A stretch of DNA of 64,000 nucleotides, from contig NZ_AUGX01000001.1 of assembly GCF_000422885.1 (NCBI RefSeq), forward strand, positions 706,068 to 770,067, read 5' to 3'. Positions 33,395 through 43,035 of this stretch are shown here, in pieces. Source of the stretch: Ottowia thiooxydans DSM 14619 (GTDB lineage Bacteria > Pseudomonadota > Gammaproteobacteria > Burkholderiales > Burkholderiaceae_C). Positions within the stretch are counted from its first letter, which is position 1. Each line of letters opens with the position of its first letter. The position numbers and the translations under genes were made by a program. The notes beneath the pieces are model-generated. The model was not told the DNA's origin, searched no databases, and saw nothing but the letters and a program-made list of their open reading frames with translations.

Positions 33395-34960
33395 ATGAAT
33401 CTGATTGACTTTTTCGACGCCGGCCTCGCTGGTTACCCAGATGCTCCCTGCTTTGTGGACTGCGGTCACGATGCTCCAGCTATCACTTATGCCCAGGCAG
33501 GAGCGCTGACCTCCCAAATCGCAAGAGGACTACAAGGCCTGGGATTTGAGCCCGGCTTTCATGGTGCGGTACTCAGCGGCAACGCGGAAGCCGCATTCAC
33601 AGCGTTGCTAGGGGTTCTACGCGCCCAAGGTGTCTGGTTGCCTGTCAACGCGCGCAACAGCGTGGAGACCAACATCGAGTTCCTGCAAGACATGGACTGC
33701 GATGTACTTTTCTACCAAGCGAGCTACGCCGATCAGGTAGCCGAAATCCGCGCCAAAGTCCCCCGCATTCGCCATTACATTTCGCTGGGCGAGTCCGCAA
33801 GGACGGACCTGTCCGTCGACCAACTGATCCAGGGCCAGTCGAGCGAGATGTTCTCGGCACCTTCGCAACCGCAGTCGCTGGCCATGATCATGGGCACCGG
33901 TGGGACCACGGGGCGTTCCAAGGGGGTCATGCTGACCCACCGCAACTTGACGGCAACCCTGGCCAACCACATGTCGGCAATGCAGGTGACCGACCGCATG
34001 ACGGTGTTGGCTGCGGCACCTATCACCCACACGGCGGGGCTGGTCGCCATGCCTTTCATTGCGCGTGGTGGCCGCGTCATCCTGATGGACGGGATCGATC
34101 CGCAAAACCTGCTCAAGGTGATGGAGCAAGAGCAAGTCAACATGCTGTTCCTGCCGCCGACGGTCATCTATGCACTTCTGGCACAGCCCAATGTGCGGGA
34201 TTTTGACTTCTCGGCCCTGCGCTACCTCATGTACGGCGCAGCCCCTATGTCGCCTGACAAGCTTGCCGAGGCCATTGAGGTCTTTGGCCCGGTCATGCTG
34301 CAAATCTACGGCCAAGCTGAAGTGCCTGGTGCCATCTCAGTACTCAGAGTGGAAGATCACTTGATCGACGGAGGGGTGGCGCCGCGTCAGCGGCTGCTAA
34401 GCGCAGGACGTCGCTTCCCGTTTACGCGGGTAGCGATCATGGACGATGACGGGAAGTTGCTCGTTCAACCGGGTGCCGTCGGCGAGATTGTCGCTCAGGG
34501 CGACATCGTGACCCAAGGGTACTACAAGAACCCCGACGCCACGGCGGAGGTGCAGCGCCACGGGTGGCATTGCACAGGCGATGTGGGTTACTTTGACGAA
34601 CAAGGCTTCCTGTTCATCGTCGACCGCAAGAAGGACATGATCGTCACCGGCGGCTTCAATGTCTTCTCCTCGGAAGTCGAAGCTGCAGTCATGGCCCACC
34701 CGGCCGTGAAGGACTGCGCTGTCATAGGCGTACCCGACGAAAAATGGGGCGAAGCGGTCAAAGCAGTCATTGAGTTGCGACCCAATCAATCCGTGACGCC
34801 AAAGGAACTCATCCAGTTCGTCAAGAGCCGGCTAGGCAGCGTCAAGGCACCCAAGGATGTCGAAATCGTTGATCAGTTGCCCCGCAGCACGGTGGGCAAG
34901 GTGCTCAAGAAAGAAGTCCGAAAGAAGTACTGGCAACACCAGGAACGGATGGTGTCTTGA
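33395..34960 (+). CDS. acyl-CoA synthetase (AMP-forming, ANL superfamily)
   Basis: 521 residues from the ATG behind GGGGAG. Acid-thiol ligase that would form an acyl-CoA from a carboxylate, ATP and CoA. The phosphate-binding loop is MGTGGTTGRSKGVMLTHRNL. The A5 region is YLMYGAAPMS...YGQAEVPGA, and the hinge/C-terminal part shows GWHCTGDVGYFDEQGFLFIV and DRKKDMIVTGGFNVFSSEVE, ending with the catalytic Lys in PRSTVGKVLKKEVRKKYW. It resembles long-chain or aromatic acid CoA ligases of the FadD/ChoA type. First gene of the cluster after the TetR-controlled promoter. Confidence 0.92.
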   Translation: MNLIDFFDAGLAGYPDAPCFVDCGHDAPAITYAQAGALTSQIARGLQGLGFEPGFHGAVLSGNAEAAFTALLGVLRAQGVWLPVNARNSVETNIEFLQDMDCDVLFYQASYADQVAEIRAKVPRIRHYISLGESARTDLSVDQLIQGQSSEMFSAPSQPQSLAMIMGTGGTTGRSKGVMLTHRNLTATLANHMSAMQVTDRMTVLAAAPITHTAGLVAMPFIARGGRVILMDGIDPQNLLKVMEQEQVNMLFLPPTVIYALLAQPNVRDFDFSALRYLMYGAAPMSPDKLAEAIEVFGPVMLQIYGQAEVPGAISVLRVEDHLIDGGVAPRQRLLSAGRRFPFTRVAIMDDDGKLLVQPGAVGEIVAQGDIVTQGYYKNPDATAEVQRHGWHCTGDVGYFDEQGFLFIVDRKKDMIVTGGFNVFSSEVEAAVMAHPAVKDCAVIGVPDEKWGEAVKAVIELRPNQSVTPKELIQFVKSRLGSVKAPKDVEIVDQLPRSTVGKVLKKEVRKKYWQHQERMVS

Positions 34961-35018
34961 TCCCAGCGCAAATTCATCCCAAACACGCGTGATGACGTTA
35001 TCAACCCGGAGATTCGCG

Positions 35019-36206
35019 ATGCAAGAGCCCGTTCTAGTTGCCGGTGTAGGCATGACCCCCTTCAAAAAGCCCGGAGACAACCTCCCATACCCGGAGATGG
35101 CCGCACAGGCGATCCGCCAAGCGCTACAGGACGCCGGCCTGGCCTATTCCGACATACAGGAGGCTTACGCAGGCTACGTCTATGGAGACTCTGCCGGCGG
35201 ACAGCGTGCGATCTACGAAGTTGGCATGACCGGCATACCTGTGATCAACGTCAACAACAACTGTGCATCTGGCTCCACCGCGCTCTACCTTGCCCGCAAA
35301 GCCGTGGCAAACGGTTCGGCGGACTGCGCCCTGGCAGTTGGTTTCGAGCAGATGCCCTCAGGCGCCTTGAAGAGTCACTGGGATGATCGACCTGATCCGC
35401 TTGATCAATTCAACGGCGTCATGGATGAGGTGTTTGGCCACCCCGAGTTGCCGATGGCCATCCGCTACTTCGCGGCAGCTGGCCGGGAGCATATGGAACG
35501 GTATGGCACTTCTCTGGAAACCATCGCCAAGATCAGGGCGAAGGCGAGTCGGCATGCTGCAAAGAATCCATTGGCCGTGTTTCGCAAGGAGGTCACGACC
35601 GAAGAGGTGCTGGCCAGTTCTTCACTAGTACCCGGCACCATGACGCGCTTGATGGCCTGTCCTCCGACGTGTGGTGCAGCCGCGGCGATCTTCGTCAGCA
35701 AGAAGTTTGCCCAAAAGATGGGGCTCAACTCCAACGTCGAGGTGTTGGGGCAGTCGCTCGTTTCAGATTACGAAGGCACGTTCAGCGCCAAATCAGCGAT
35801 TTCTGTGGTGGGGTTCGAGATGTCGCGCGAGGCATCTCGCCAAGTCTATGAGGCGGCGGGCGTGGGGCCGGAGGACATCGACGTGTGCGAATTGCACGAC
35901 TGCTTCGCTCAGAACGAGCTACTCGGTTACGAAGCCCTCGGCTTTTGCGGAGTGGGAGAAGGGTCGTCCTTCGTCGACTCCGAGGCGAATACCTATGGCG
36001 GTGCGGTCGTTGTCAACCCTTCGGGTGGGCTGCTGTCCAAGGGGCATCCTCTGGGCGCCACCGGCTTGGCGCAATGTTTCGAACTCACGCACCAGATTCG
36101 CGGCACCGCCGAGGCACGGCAGGTTCCGAACGCACGACACGCTCTGCAACACAACGCAGGTCTGGGTGGCGCCACTGTGGTGACCCTTTACGGGCGTACG
36201 AACTGA
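35019..36206 (+). CDS. SCP-x-like thiolase (acetyl-CoA acetyltransferase family)
   Basis: 395 residues from the ATG at 35019 with CGGAG upstream. The catalytic Cys is in NVNNNCASGSTALYLARKAV, and a His is in GHPLGATGLAQCFELTHQIR; CELHDCFAQNELLGYEAL is the SCP-x-type version of the thiolase second half. Proteins of this type are often annotated lipid-transfer protein or thiolase and act on branched or bulky acyl-CoAs, for example in steroid side-chain or terpenoid degradation. Follows the synthetase by 58 bases and precedes an SDR, so beta-oxidation-like cleavage is likely. Confidence 0.88.
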   Translation: MQEPVLVAGVGMTPFKKPGDNLPYPEMAAQAIRQALQDAGLAYSDIQEAYAGYVYGDSAGGQRAIYEVGMTGIPVINVNNNCASGSTALYLARKAVANGSADCALAVGFEQMPSGALKSHWDDRPDPLDQFNGVMDEVFGHPELPMAIRYFAAAGREHMERYGTSLETIAKIRAKASRHAAKNPLAVFRKEVTTEEVLASSSLVPGTMTRLMACPPTCGAAAAIFVSKKFAQKMGLNSNVEVLGQSLVSDYEGTFSAKSAISVVGFEMSREASRQVYEAAGVGPEDIDVCELHDCFAQNELLGYEALGFCGVGEGSSFVDSEANTYGGAVVVNPSGGLLSKGHPLGATGLAQCFELTHQIRGTAEARQVPNARHALQHNAGLGGATVVTLYGRTN

Positions 36207-36252
36207 GCCAACCGCCTCCTAGGGCTTGACGCACTTTTTAAAAGGGTATGCG

Positions 36253-37062
36253 ATGGGTAAACGTTTGGAAGGCAAGGTAGCTCTGATTACCGGTTGTGGT
36301 TCATCGGGGCCAGGCTGGGGCAATGGGAAGGCAATGGCCGCGCTGTTTGCGCGTGAGGGGGCCAAGGTCTATGGCTGTGACATCAATCTAAGCGCAGCGC
36401 AGGAAACCCAGGCGATCGTGGAAAACGAGGGCGGAGCCATGCACGTCGCCCAGTGCGATGTGACGGATGCTGACGCGGTAGAGAAATTGGTCAAAGCTTG
36501 CGTGGAGACCCTGGGTGAGATCGACATTCTGATCAACAACGTGGGCACTGCTCGAATTGGAGGAGTTGTCGAACAAAGCCTGCAGGACTGGCAGTTGGTT
36601 TTCGATGTCAATGTTACATCGATGTTCCTTACCTGCAAGCACGTTATTCCCTCCATGCTCAAAAAGGGCAAAGGGAGCATCGTGAATATAGGTTCGGTGG
36701 CCGGCATCCGCGACAGCGGTGTGGCCTACGTTTCCTACAGCGCGTCAAAGGCTGCGGTGCTCGGATTTTCCCGCAGTGTTGCCTTGCAATATGCCAAACA
36801 GGGCATTCGGTCGAACGTGTTGATGCCTGGATTGATGAACACGCCGATGGTTAGGCAGCCCCTCATATCACTGGCTGATGGATACCACACGGAATCCGTA
36901 GAGGAAATGCTGGCGAAGCGGGACCAGCAGTGCCCGATGGGGCATATGGGAGATGCCTGGGATGTGGCAAATACGGCTCTGTGGCTAGCAAGCGATGAAT
37001 CCAAATATATTACTTCCGCCGAAATAGTGGTGGACGGCGGAATTTCAGCTCGAATTGGTTAA
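36253..37062 (+). CDS. SDR family NAD(P)-dependent oxidoreductase
   Basis: 269 residues. The Rossmann start is ALITGCGSSGPGWGNGKAMA, an unusual expanded glycine loop (the classic TGxxxGxG is preserved). NNVGTARIGG corresponds to the NNAG motif, and the catalytic set is Ser in NIGSVAG and Tyr-Lys in YVSYSASKAAVLGFSRSVAL. The C-terminal part (MNTPMVRQPL, ...SAEIVVDGGISARIG) is typical of classical SDRs. It likely oxidises a 3-hydroxyacyl-CoA in this cluster. I chose the second possible start at 36253 because the extension from the TTG at 36226 is not protein-like. Confidence 0.9.
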   Translation: MGKRLEGKVALITGCGSSGPGWGNGKAMAALFAREGAKVYGCDINLSAAQETQAIVENEGGAMHVAQCDVTDADAVEKLVKACVETLGEIDILINNVGTARIGGVVEQSLQDWQLVFDVNVTSMFLTCKHVIPSMLKKGKGSIVNIGSVAGIRDSGVAYVSYSASKAAVLGFSRSVALQYAKQGIRSNVLMPGLMNTPMVRQPLISLADGYHTESVEEMLAKRDQQCPMGHMGDAWDVANTALWLASDESKYITSAEIVVDGGISARIG

Positions 37063-37099
37063 TTCTCAATTAATTTTGGTCAACTAAAGGAGACATATC

Positions 37100-38296
37100 A
37101 TGGATAAATTTACAACGTGGTTCAAAAAAAGTGTTGTGGTGGTTGCGATAACCACGGTAGGCCTGGCACCTTTAGGGCATGCGCAGACCAAACCAGATAA
37201 ATTCAAAATCGGCGGAGTGATTTCACTTTCTGGGCCATATGGCTTGTTGGGCGAGGATATGCGAAAAGGCGTGCAAATCGCTATTGACGAGCGCGGTGGA
37301 AAAGTACTGGGTGTTCCCATCGACATGGCGTGGGAAGACGACGAAACCAAGCCACAGCCAGCCGTTCAAAAAGCGACCAAGTTGATATCAGAAGGGTCGC
37401 ACATGATTTTTGGCGCGTTGAGCTCTGCTTCCACGCTCGCCATCATGAATATCACCAAGCAGCGGAAAATACCTCATCTCATCACAATTTCAGCTGACGA
37501 CAAAATTACTGTGCCTGGTGGTTCTCGCTATGCTTTCCGCACATCCAATAATCTGGATATGGAAAATCGCATGGCATTGGTGTATGCACAGGAAAAAGGG
37601 CTGAAGAAAATTTATGCCGTGACCGCTGATTACCAGGCGACGCGAGATGGATGGGAGTGGGTTAAAAAAGAAGCCACGCAAAAAGGCATAAAAATTGTTG
37701 GGGAAGATTTCCCAGCATTCGGCAATAGAGACTATTCATCTATTGTGGATAAGATTGCCAAATCAGATGCAGATGGCGTCATATTGATGCTAACGGGTTC
37801 GGACGTGGTCACTTTCCTTAAACAAGCGGGGCAAGTAAACCTTAGCAAGGGAAAAGTTGTTTTTGGCCCTGTCGCCGCTGATGAAACTATGGCAGCAGCC
37901 GTAGGACCGACTTCACTGGGGGTTAATACCGGTTTGCGCTACCACTACTCCATCGACAACGCTGCCAACCGCAAATTCGTTGAGGCCTACCAAAAGAAAT
38001 TCGGTGCGCTGCCCCCCATGGCCGCGGGAGAGGCCTACGATGGCATGTCGTGGTGGCTGGACACGGTTGAAAAAACAGGATCCTGGGATAAGGAAAAGTG
38101 GGTGGATGCGTTCGCAAACAGCACCCGTGAAAATTCTGTAGAGGGCAAAAAAACCATGCGTGCTTGTGATCATCAGGCGCTGCAAGTCGGCTTTTGGGGA
38201 GAAGTCGTGCAAGGCACCGCGCCTGCGCCCGCTTTGACCATGAAGATCACCAAAGTTTTCCCAGAGTCAAAGCTTTTCACAGCTTGCAAGAGCTGA
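37100..38296 (+). CDS. livK: ABC transporter substrate-binding protein, LivK/branched-chain amino acid type
   Basis: 398 residues with a Sec signal (KSVVVVAITTVGLAPLGHAQ) and the Peripla_BP_6 pattern: FKIGGVISLSGPYGLLGEDM, RKGVQIAIDERGGKVLG, HMIFGALSSASTLAIMNITK and AAGEAYDGMSWWLDTVEKTG. AAAGGAG precedes the ATG. It is visibly less GC-rich than the genes before it. The transporter genes follow in order H, M, G and F, but an inverted repeat (38316-38370) lies between livK and livH. In such clusters these proteins often bind aromatic or short-chain carboxylates rather than amino acids. Confidence 0.9.
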   Translation: MDKFTTWFKKSVVVVAITTVGLAPLGHAQTKPDKFKIGGVISLSGPYGLLGEDMRKGVQIAIDERGGKVLGVPIDMAWEDDETKPQPAVQKATKLISEGSHMIFGALSSASTLAIMNITKQRKIPHLITISADDKITVPGGSRYAFRTSNNLDMENRMALVYAQEKGLKKIYAVTADYQATRDGWEWVKKEATQKGIKIVGEDFPAFGNRDYSSIVDKIAKSDADGVILMLTGSDVVTFLKQAGQVNLSKGKVVFGPVAADETMAAAVGPTSLGVNTGLRYHYSIDNAANRKFVEAYQKKFGALPPMAAGEAYDGMSWWLDTVEKTGSWDKEKWVDAFANSTRENSVEGKKTMRACDHQALQVGFWGEVVQGTAPAPALTMKITKVFPESKLFTACKS

Positions 38297-38315
38297 AGCT
38301 TTTCGGCGCATGGGC

Positions 38316-38370
38316 CTAGGAGCCAGTCGGACTTGGATCGCTGGCAACTGCCAAGTCCGACAGCACCTAG
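38316..38370. repeat. compact copy of the 32359-32451 inverted-repeat family
   Basis: Left arm CTAGGAGCCAGTCGGACTT (38316-38334) and right arm AAGTCCGACAGCACCTAG (38353-38370) pair imperfectly. A short spacer of about 14 bases separates the paired arms. Situated 20 bases after the livK stop, it could attenuate transcription so that livK is made in excess over the membrane genes. Confidence 0.8.
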
Positions 38371-38423
38371 AAAAGCCTCTTCCGTTACCTGCTCTCCCAT
38401 TCGAATCGTAATCGGTTATTGAT

Positions 38424-39281
38424 ATGTCAACTGTTGTGATTGGCTTGAGTCTGGGAATGCTGCTGTTTTTGCTAGCAGCTGGACTCACGCTTATTTTCGG
38501 AATGCTGGGTGTGATCAATTTTGCCCACGGTGCGGTTTACATGCTGGGAGCATATGTCTCGTATGAAGCCGGAAAGCGGACGGGATCATTCGTGGTTGGG
38601 GTTCTTTCCGCCACGCTCTTGACCGCATTAGTGGGAGCTGTGGTCGAAAAGCTGGCACTTCGGCCGCTCTATGAGCGCCCTCACTTCTATCAGCTCATTC
38701 TGACATTTGGCCTGATTCTGGTTCTGAGTGACATGGTGCGATTCATCTGGGGCCCTGGATACCAGGAAGTCGCAATTCCCGCAGTATTGAGTGGCACCGT
38801 TGATATGCTCGGGAGCACTCTACCCATCTATCGATTGTTTGTAATCGGCTTCGGCGCCATTGTCTCAATTGGCCTGTATTTCGTGTTAGAAAAAAGCACC
38901 TTCGGTATGCTCGTGAGAGCGGCAAGCAGTGATGCCGAAATGGTTCGAATACTGGGTTTACCAGTGGGTGCAATTCGCATGGCGGTTTTTGCTGCAGGCT
39001 GCGGCCTTTCGGGTTTGGCTGGTTCGATTGCAGCGCCTCTTTTCCCCATTGAGTTGGGCATGGCAACCAATACCATCATTGACTGCTTCATTGTCGTTAT
39101 TTTAGGAGGTCTTGGAAATATCCGAGGGGCTATAGCTGCGTCTCTATTAATTGGGATGGTGCGAGCCATAGGCTATGTTTACCTGCCTAGTTGGGTTGAC
39201 ATCATGACCTTTTCCTTACTTATTGGCACTCTTCTGACGCGCCCCCAAGGCTTGTTCTTCCGGACAGCGAGGACCGCATGA
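38424..39281 (+). CDS. livH: branched-chain amino acid ABC transporter permease
   Basis: 285 residues, about eight transmembrane helices, with the LivH/LivM signature LGMLGVINFAHGAVYMLGAY and the EAA-like loop IIDCFIVVILGGLGNIRGAI. It forms the membrane channel with LivM. The start ATG follows 'cggttattgat'. It overlaps livM by four bases (ATGA), so the two are translationally coupled. Confidence 0.92.
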   Translation: MSTVVIGLSLGMLLFLLAAGLTLIFGMLGVINFAHGAVYMLGAYVSYEAGKRTGSFVVGVLSATLLTALVGAVVEKLALRPLYERPHFYQLILTFGLILVLSDMVRFIWGPGYQEVAIPAVLSGTVDMLGSTLPIYRLFVIGFGAIVSIGLYFVLEKSTFGMLVRAASSDAEMVRILGLPVGAIRMAVFAAGCGLSGLAGSIAAPLFPIELGMATNTIIDCFIVVILGGLGNIRGAIAASLLIGMVRAIGYVYLPSWVDIMTFSLLIGTLLTRPQGLFFRTARTA

Positions 39282-40255
39282 AGATATTGAGATTCGACAT
39301 CTACTTCGGCTTAATGCTGGCGGTGACAGGTATCTTGTTGCCCTTCGTTCACCCAGAGGAAGCTCTGATTCAACTGGTAACTCTGTCAGCCATCTGGGCA
39401 ATATTCGCTATCGGTTTTGATTTTGTATTTGGTGCATTGGGAATGGTGTCGTTCGGGCATGCCACTTTCTTGGGTGTGGGAGGCTATGCAGTGGCTCTTG
39501 CAACTCAAAAATATGGATTTTCTTTCTTCACTGGCGCGGGCCTTGCCATAGTATTAGGTGCAGCTTTTGCACTGCTATTTAGTTTTTTTGCCCTTCGGGT
39601 ATCTGGCATCTTTTTTGCACTAGTGACTTTGGCCTTGTCCCAATTGATATTCATCTTGGCAGACAGCAAGCTGCGCGCTTTCACCGGTGGAACTGACGGT
39701 ATTTCTGGTGTCGAGCGCCCCAATTTATTTGGCATTGATTTCTACGACCCAGTGAATTACTACTGGTTTGTTCTGGGCGTTTACACCTTGGTCATGCTCG
39801 CGGTGATCTCCCTGCGAAGCTCACCATTTGGCCGTGTGATCGCATCCATCCGAAGTAATGAAACCCGCGCCGACCAACTCGGCTTCAACGTCAACCGCTA
39901 CAAACAGATTACCTTTGTGATTTCAGGTGGTTTGAGCGGTCTGGCAGGGGCCTTGTTGGCATCCCTGTTGATGTATATGAACCCGCAGATGCTCCACTGG
40001 ACGACCTCCGGTGATGTGATCATCATGACCCTTCTGGGTGGCTCTGGCACGCTGTGGGGCGCAACGGTTGGCGTGATCGTCTTCGAGGTACTGAAGGAGT
40101 GGCTGAGCGGCTGGACCAAGTACTGGTACGGAGTCCTGGGGCTGGTGTTCATTCTCGCCACCATATTCTTCCCGCGCGGCATTGTCGGCGGATTGGAGAA
40201 GGGTTTCGCTGCATACCAAAACAGCCGGAAATTGCGCCAGCGAGGCATCAAATGA
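39278..40255 (+). CDS. livM: branched-chain amino acid ABC transporter permease
   Basis: 325 residues with about nine to ten transmembrane helices and the LivM signatures LIQLVTLSAIWAIFAIGFD and GALGMVSFGHATFLGVGGYA. The cytoplasmic coupling region is FAGALLAS-like here: SGGLSGLAGALLASLLMYMN, and TLLGGSGTLWGATVGVIVFE. Overlaps livH (ATGA) before it and livG (ATGA) after it. Confidence 0.92.
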   Translation: MKILRFDIYFGLMLAVTGILLPFVHPEEALIQLVTLSAIWAIFAIGFDFVFGALGMVSFGHATFLGVGGYAVALATQKYGFSFFTGAGLAIVLGAAFALLFSFFALRVSGIFFALVTLALSQLIFILADSKLRAFTGGTDGISGVERPNLFGIDFYDPVNYYWFVLGVYTLVMLAVISLRSSPFGRVIASIRSNETRADQLGFNVNRYKQITFVISGGLSGLAGALLASLLMYMNPQMLHWTTSGDVIIMTLLGGSGTLWGATVGVIVFEVLKEWLSGWTKYWYGVLGLVFILATIFFPRGIVGGLEKGFAAYQNSRKLRQRGIK

Positions 40256-41004
40256 ACAACGTCGCACTCAAGTGTCAGGGTGTGACCGTCAGCTACGGCG
40301 CTTTGAAAGCAGTCAACGATGTAAACCATGAGTTCCGGGAGGGACGTATCTACGGCTTGATCGGGCCCAACGGCGCTGGAAAAACGACTCTATTGAACGT
40401 GTTGGCGGGGCGGCAAATGCGCCATTCGGGCCAGGTGTACTGCGGCGACCAAGACATCAGCAAGCGGCCGGCATACGAGCGCGCCCGCATGGGAATCGGC
40501 CGGAGCTTTCAGATCATCAAAATCTTCGGCGACATGACTGTCAACGAGAACCTGCTTATCGCGGCGCAATCCCGACGGCCCGGATTCCAGCCGTTCTGGA
40601 TTAGCCGCCATTTCGACAAGCAGTTTCGCGAGCAATTGGATTCCATCCTGGAGTTGACTGGGTTGACTGCCTACCGCAACGACATTGCGGGCACCTTGCC
40701 CTACGGCTTACAGCGCTCGCTGGAGCTGGGAGTTACGTTGCTACCGGATCCCAAGATTTTGTTGCTGGATGAACCACTGGCGGGCATCGGGCATCATGAA
40801 ATTGAATCTGCCCTGCAATTGATCAAGAACGTTTCACAGGGCCGCACCGTGCTGTTGATCGAGCACAACATGGAGGCCGTGATGTCACTTTCCAGTGAAA
40901 TCGTGGTCATGAGCAACGGCTCGGTCATCGCTTGCGGCGCTCCGGAGGTCATCAAGAAAAATGAGGCCGTACGGTCCATTTACCTTGGGGAGGATGCGGA
41001 GTGA
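40252..41004 (+). CDS. livG: branched-chain amino acid ABC transporter ATP-binding protein
   Basis: 250 residues from the ATG overlapping the livM stop. Walker A GPNGAGKTTLLN, Q-loop near GIGRSFQIIKIFGDM, signature LPYGLQRSLELGVTLL (LPYG in place of LSGG, as in most LivG proteins), Walker B ILLLDEPLAGIG, and the H-loop in VLLIEHNMEAVM. Longer than livF, as usual. The longer in-frame ORF upstream is only the 3' end of livM read in another frame. Confidence 0.93.
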   Translation: MNNVALKCQGVTVSYGALKAVNDVNHEFREGRIYGLIGPNGAGKTTLLNVLAGRQMRHSGQVYCGDQDISKRPAYERARMGIGRSFQIIKIFGDMTVNENLLIAAQSRRPGFQPFWISRHFDKQFREQLDSILELTGLTAYRNDIAGTLPYGLQRSLELGVTLLPDPKILLLDEPLAGIGHHEIESALQLIKNVSQGRTVLLIEHNMEAVMSLSSEIVVMSNGSVIACGAPEVIKKNEAVRSIYLGEDAE

Positions 41005-41708
41005 TCCAACTAGAAAATGCGAGCGTCAAATACGGGCAGGCATTGGCGCTGGAGGAGATTTCCGTCCGGATCGATTTTCACGAGATCGTGGCCATCGTCG
41101 GACGCAATGGCGCGGGGAAGACGACTTTGCTCAAAGCTTTGATCGGGTTGATGCCACTTGTCGCTGGCCGGCGCCTGCTCGGCGACCAGGACATCTCAAC
41201 TCACGGTGTCGAAGCCATTGCCAAGCTTGGCGTTGCGTTGGTTCCAGACACGCGCCGGATCTTTCCAAACCTTTCAGTGCTGGAAAACTTGAAGATCGGT
41301 GCCATTGGCCACCGGCCGGGGCATTGGACGCTCGAGCGCGTCCTCGATATTTTTCCCCGTCTGCAGGAGCGCCTCAGCTTTGGCGGTGATCAGCTTTCCG
41401 GTGGCGAACAGCAGATGCTGTCCATTGGCCGAGCGCTACTGGGAAATCCGCGCATGCTTTTGCTGGACGAGCCAACCGAGGGCCTTGCACCGGTCATCGT
41501 CGACCAACTGGTTCGAGTGTTTTCCCAAGTTCACAACCAGGGCACCGGCATTGTTCTGGTTGAACAGAACCTCAAGGTGCCCATGAAGCTAGCCCACCGG
41601 CAGTACGTCCTGGATCACGGCCAAGTCGTCTGGTCAGGAACTTCCCAAGAACTCGACGCGCAGCGTGCGCACGTCGAAGGACTCATTACGACAGGGGCAC
41701 CATCATGA
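41001..41708 (+). CDS. livF: branched-chain amino acid ABC transporter ATP-binding protein
   Basis: 235 residues from a GTG that overlaps the livG stop. Walker A GRNGAGKTTLLKALIG, signature LSGGEQQMLSIGRALL, Walker B MLLLDEPTEGLAP and a His in IVLVEQNLKVPM (Gln where many have His; LivF proteins often carry EQN). Completes the transporter. Its stop overlaps the next start (ATGATC), so the thiolase that follows is in the same operon. Confidence 0.93.
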   Translation: MIQLENASVKYGQALALEEISVRIDFHEIVAIVGRNGAGKTTLLKALIGLMPLVAGRRLLGDQDISTHGVEAIAKLGVALVPDTRRIFPNLSVLENLKIGAIGHRPGHWTLERVLDIFPRLQERLSFGGDQLSGGEQQMLSIGRALLGNPRMLLLDEPTEGLAPVIVDQLVRVFSQVHNQGTGIVLVEQNLKVPMKLAHRQYVLDHGQVVWSGTSQELDAQRAHVEGLITTGAPS

Positions 41709-42946
41709 TCACTCAGAACATCTATGTCGCAGGGATTGGTATTACCAACTTCGGCAAGCAACTCGATAGAAGCGTCAAAGACCTCGTCAGTCAGGCAGTG
41801 ACCGCTGCTCTGCAGGACGCGGGTTGTGAGCCATCGCAAATTCAAGCGGCCTACTTTGGTACTGCAGGTCAGGGCTATATTGAAGGGCAGACCAGTGTTC
41901 CGGGGGAAGTCGCGTTAAGGGCGATGGGGATCAGCGGCATTCCTGTGACGAACGTTGAGAATGCCTGCGCAACGTCCAGCACCGCCTTGAATGCCGCGCG
42001 ACTCTATGTAGCTTCCGGAGAAGGCGACATTTGCCTGGTCGTTGGTGTCGACAAACTGTTCTCTCTCGATCGTGCCAAATCCTTTGGGGTGTTCAACGGG
42101 GCGTGGGATGTTCATGACACAGAGGCACAAATGGCGTTGCTCAGTGGCCTTGGGAGTTCGGTGCAGCCTCCCACCGGCACCCCCGAGCCAGGACAGCGGA
42201 GCCCGTTCATGGACATCTACGCCAACTTGAGCCGTTTGCACATGGAAGCGTTCGGCACCACCCAGCGTCAGCTGGCCGCAGTGGCTGCCAAGAACCATAA
42301 CCACTCCACTCTGAATCCAATTGCACAGTTTCAGTATCCAATGAGCGTCGATCAAGTGTTGAACGACCGCATCGTCTCCTGGCCTTTAACGTTGCCCATG
42401 TGCTCTCCGATCAGCGACGGTGCGGCAGCGGCCATTGTGTGCAATGAGCACGGCTTAAAGAAGATGGCTCACCGCAGCAGGGCCATACGTGTACTAGCCA
42501 GCGTATTGCGCTCGGGATCCGATCGGCAGGCCCATGAATTTGATCGGCACCTATGTCATCTCGCTGCTTTGCAAGCCTACGAAATCGCAGGTGTGGGTCC
42601 CGGCGACATGTCCCTTGCCGAGGTGCATGACGCCACAGCATTCGCAGAAATCCAGCAAACAGAGAATCTCGGGTTCTGCAAGTTCGGCGAAGGCGGACCT
42701 CTGGTGGAGTCTGGTGCCACCACGTTGGGTGGTCGTATCCCCGTCAGCGTCTCGGGAGGCTTGATCTCGCGCGGTCATCCTATCGGAGCAACAGGGCTAG
42801 CCCAAATTTACGAGTTGGTCACCCAGCTTCGAGGCGAGGCCGGCGGGCGTCAAGTCGAAAACGCGCGATTGGGCATTGCCGAAAACGGTGGTGGCTTTAT
42901 CGGTGTGGAAGAAGCCGCTGCAGTCATCACCATCCTTGGCCGCTGA
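41705..42946 (+). CDS. SCP-x-like thiolase family protein
   Basis: 413 residues, overlapping livF by four bases. Begins VAGIGITNFGKQLDRSVKDL; the nucleophile is in NVENACATSSTALNAARLYV; His residues are in SLAEVHDATAFAEIQQTENL and SRGHPIGATGLAQIYELVTQ. It is distinct from the first thiolase at 35019 and shows lower similarity, so two different chain-shortening steps or a two-subunit enzyme are possible. It has no AhpD- or DUF35-type partner visible, unlike many SCP-x thiolases that pair with an OB-fold protein. Confidence 0.85.
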   Translation: MITQNIYVAGIGITNFGKQLDRSVKDLVSQAVTAALQDAGCEPSQIQAAYFGTAGQGYIEGQTSVPGEVALRAMGISGIPVTNVENACATSSTALNAARLYVASGEGDICLVVGVDKLFSLDRAKSFGVFNGAWDVHDTEAQMALLSGLGSSVQPPTGTPEPGQRSPFMDIYANLSRLHMEAFGTTQRQLAAVAAKNHNHSTLNPIAQFQYPMSVDQVLNDRIVSWPLTLPMCSPISDGAAAAIVCNEHGLKKMAHRSRAIRVLASVLRSGSDRQAHEFDRHLCHLAALQAYEIAGVGPGDMSLAEVHDATAFAEIQQTENLGFCKFGEGGPLVESGATTLGGRIPVSVSGGLISRGHPIGATGLAQIYELVTQLRGEAGGRQVENARLGIAENGGGFIGVEEAAAVITILGR

Positions 42947-43035
42947 GCACTGGGCCCCTGACACCCTTCATGAATTCATCACTCCCGATGGGCCGGAGTG
43001 CAATGTCCTCGCTTACGAATGCTGGAGCTCAATAT

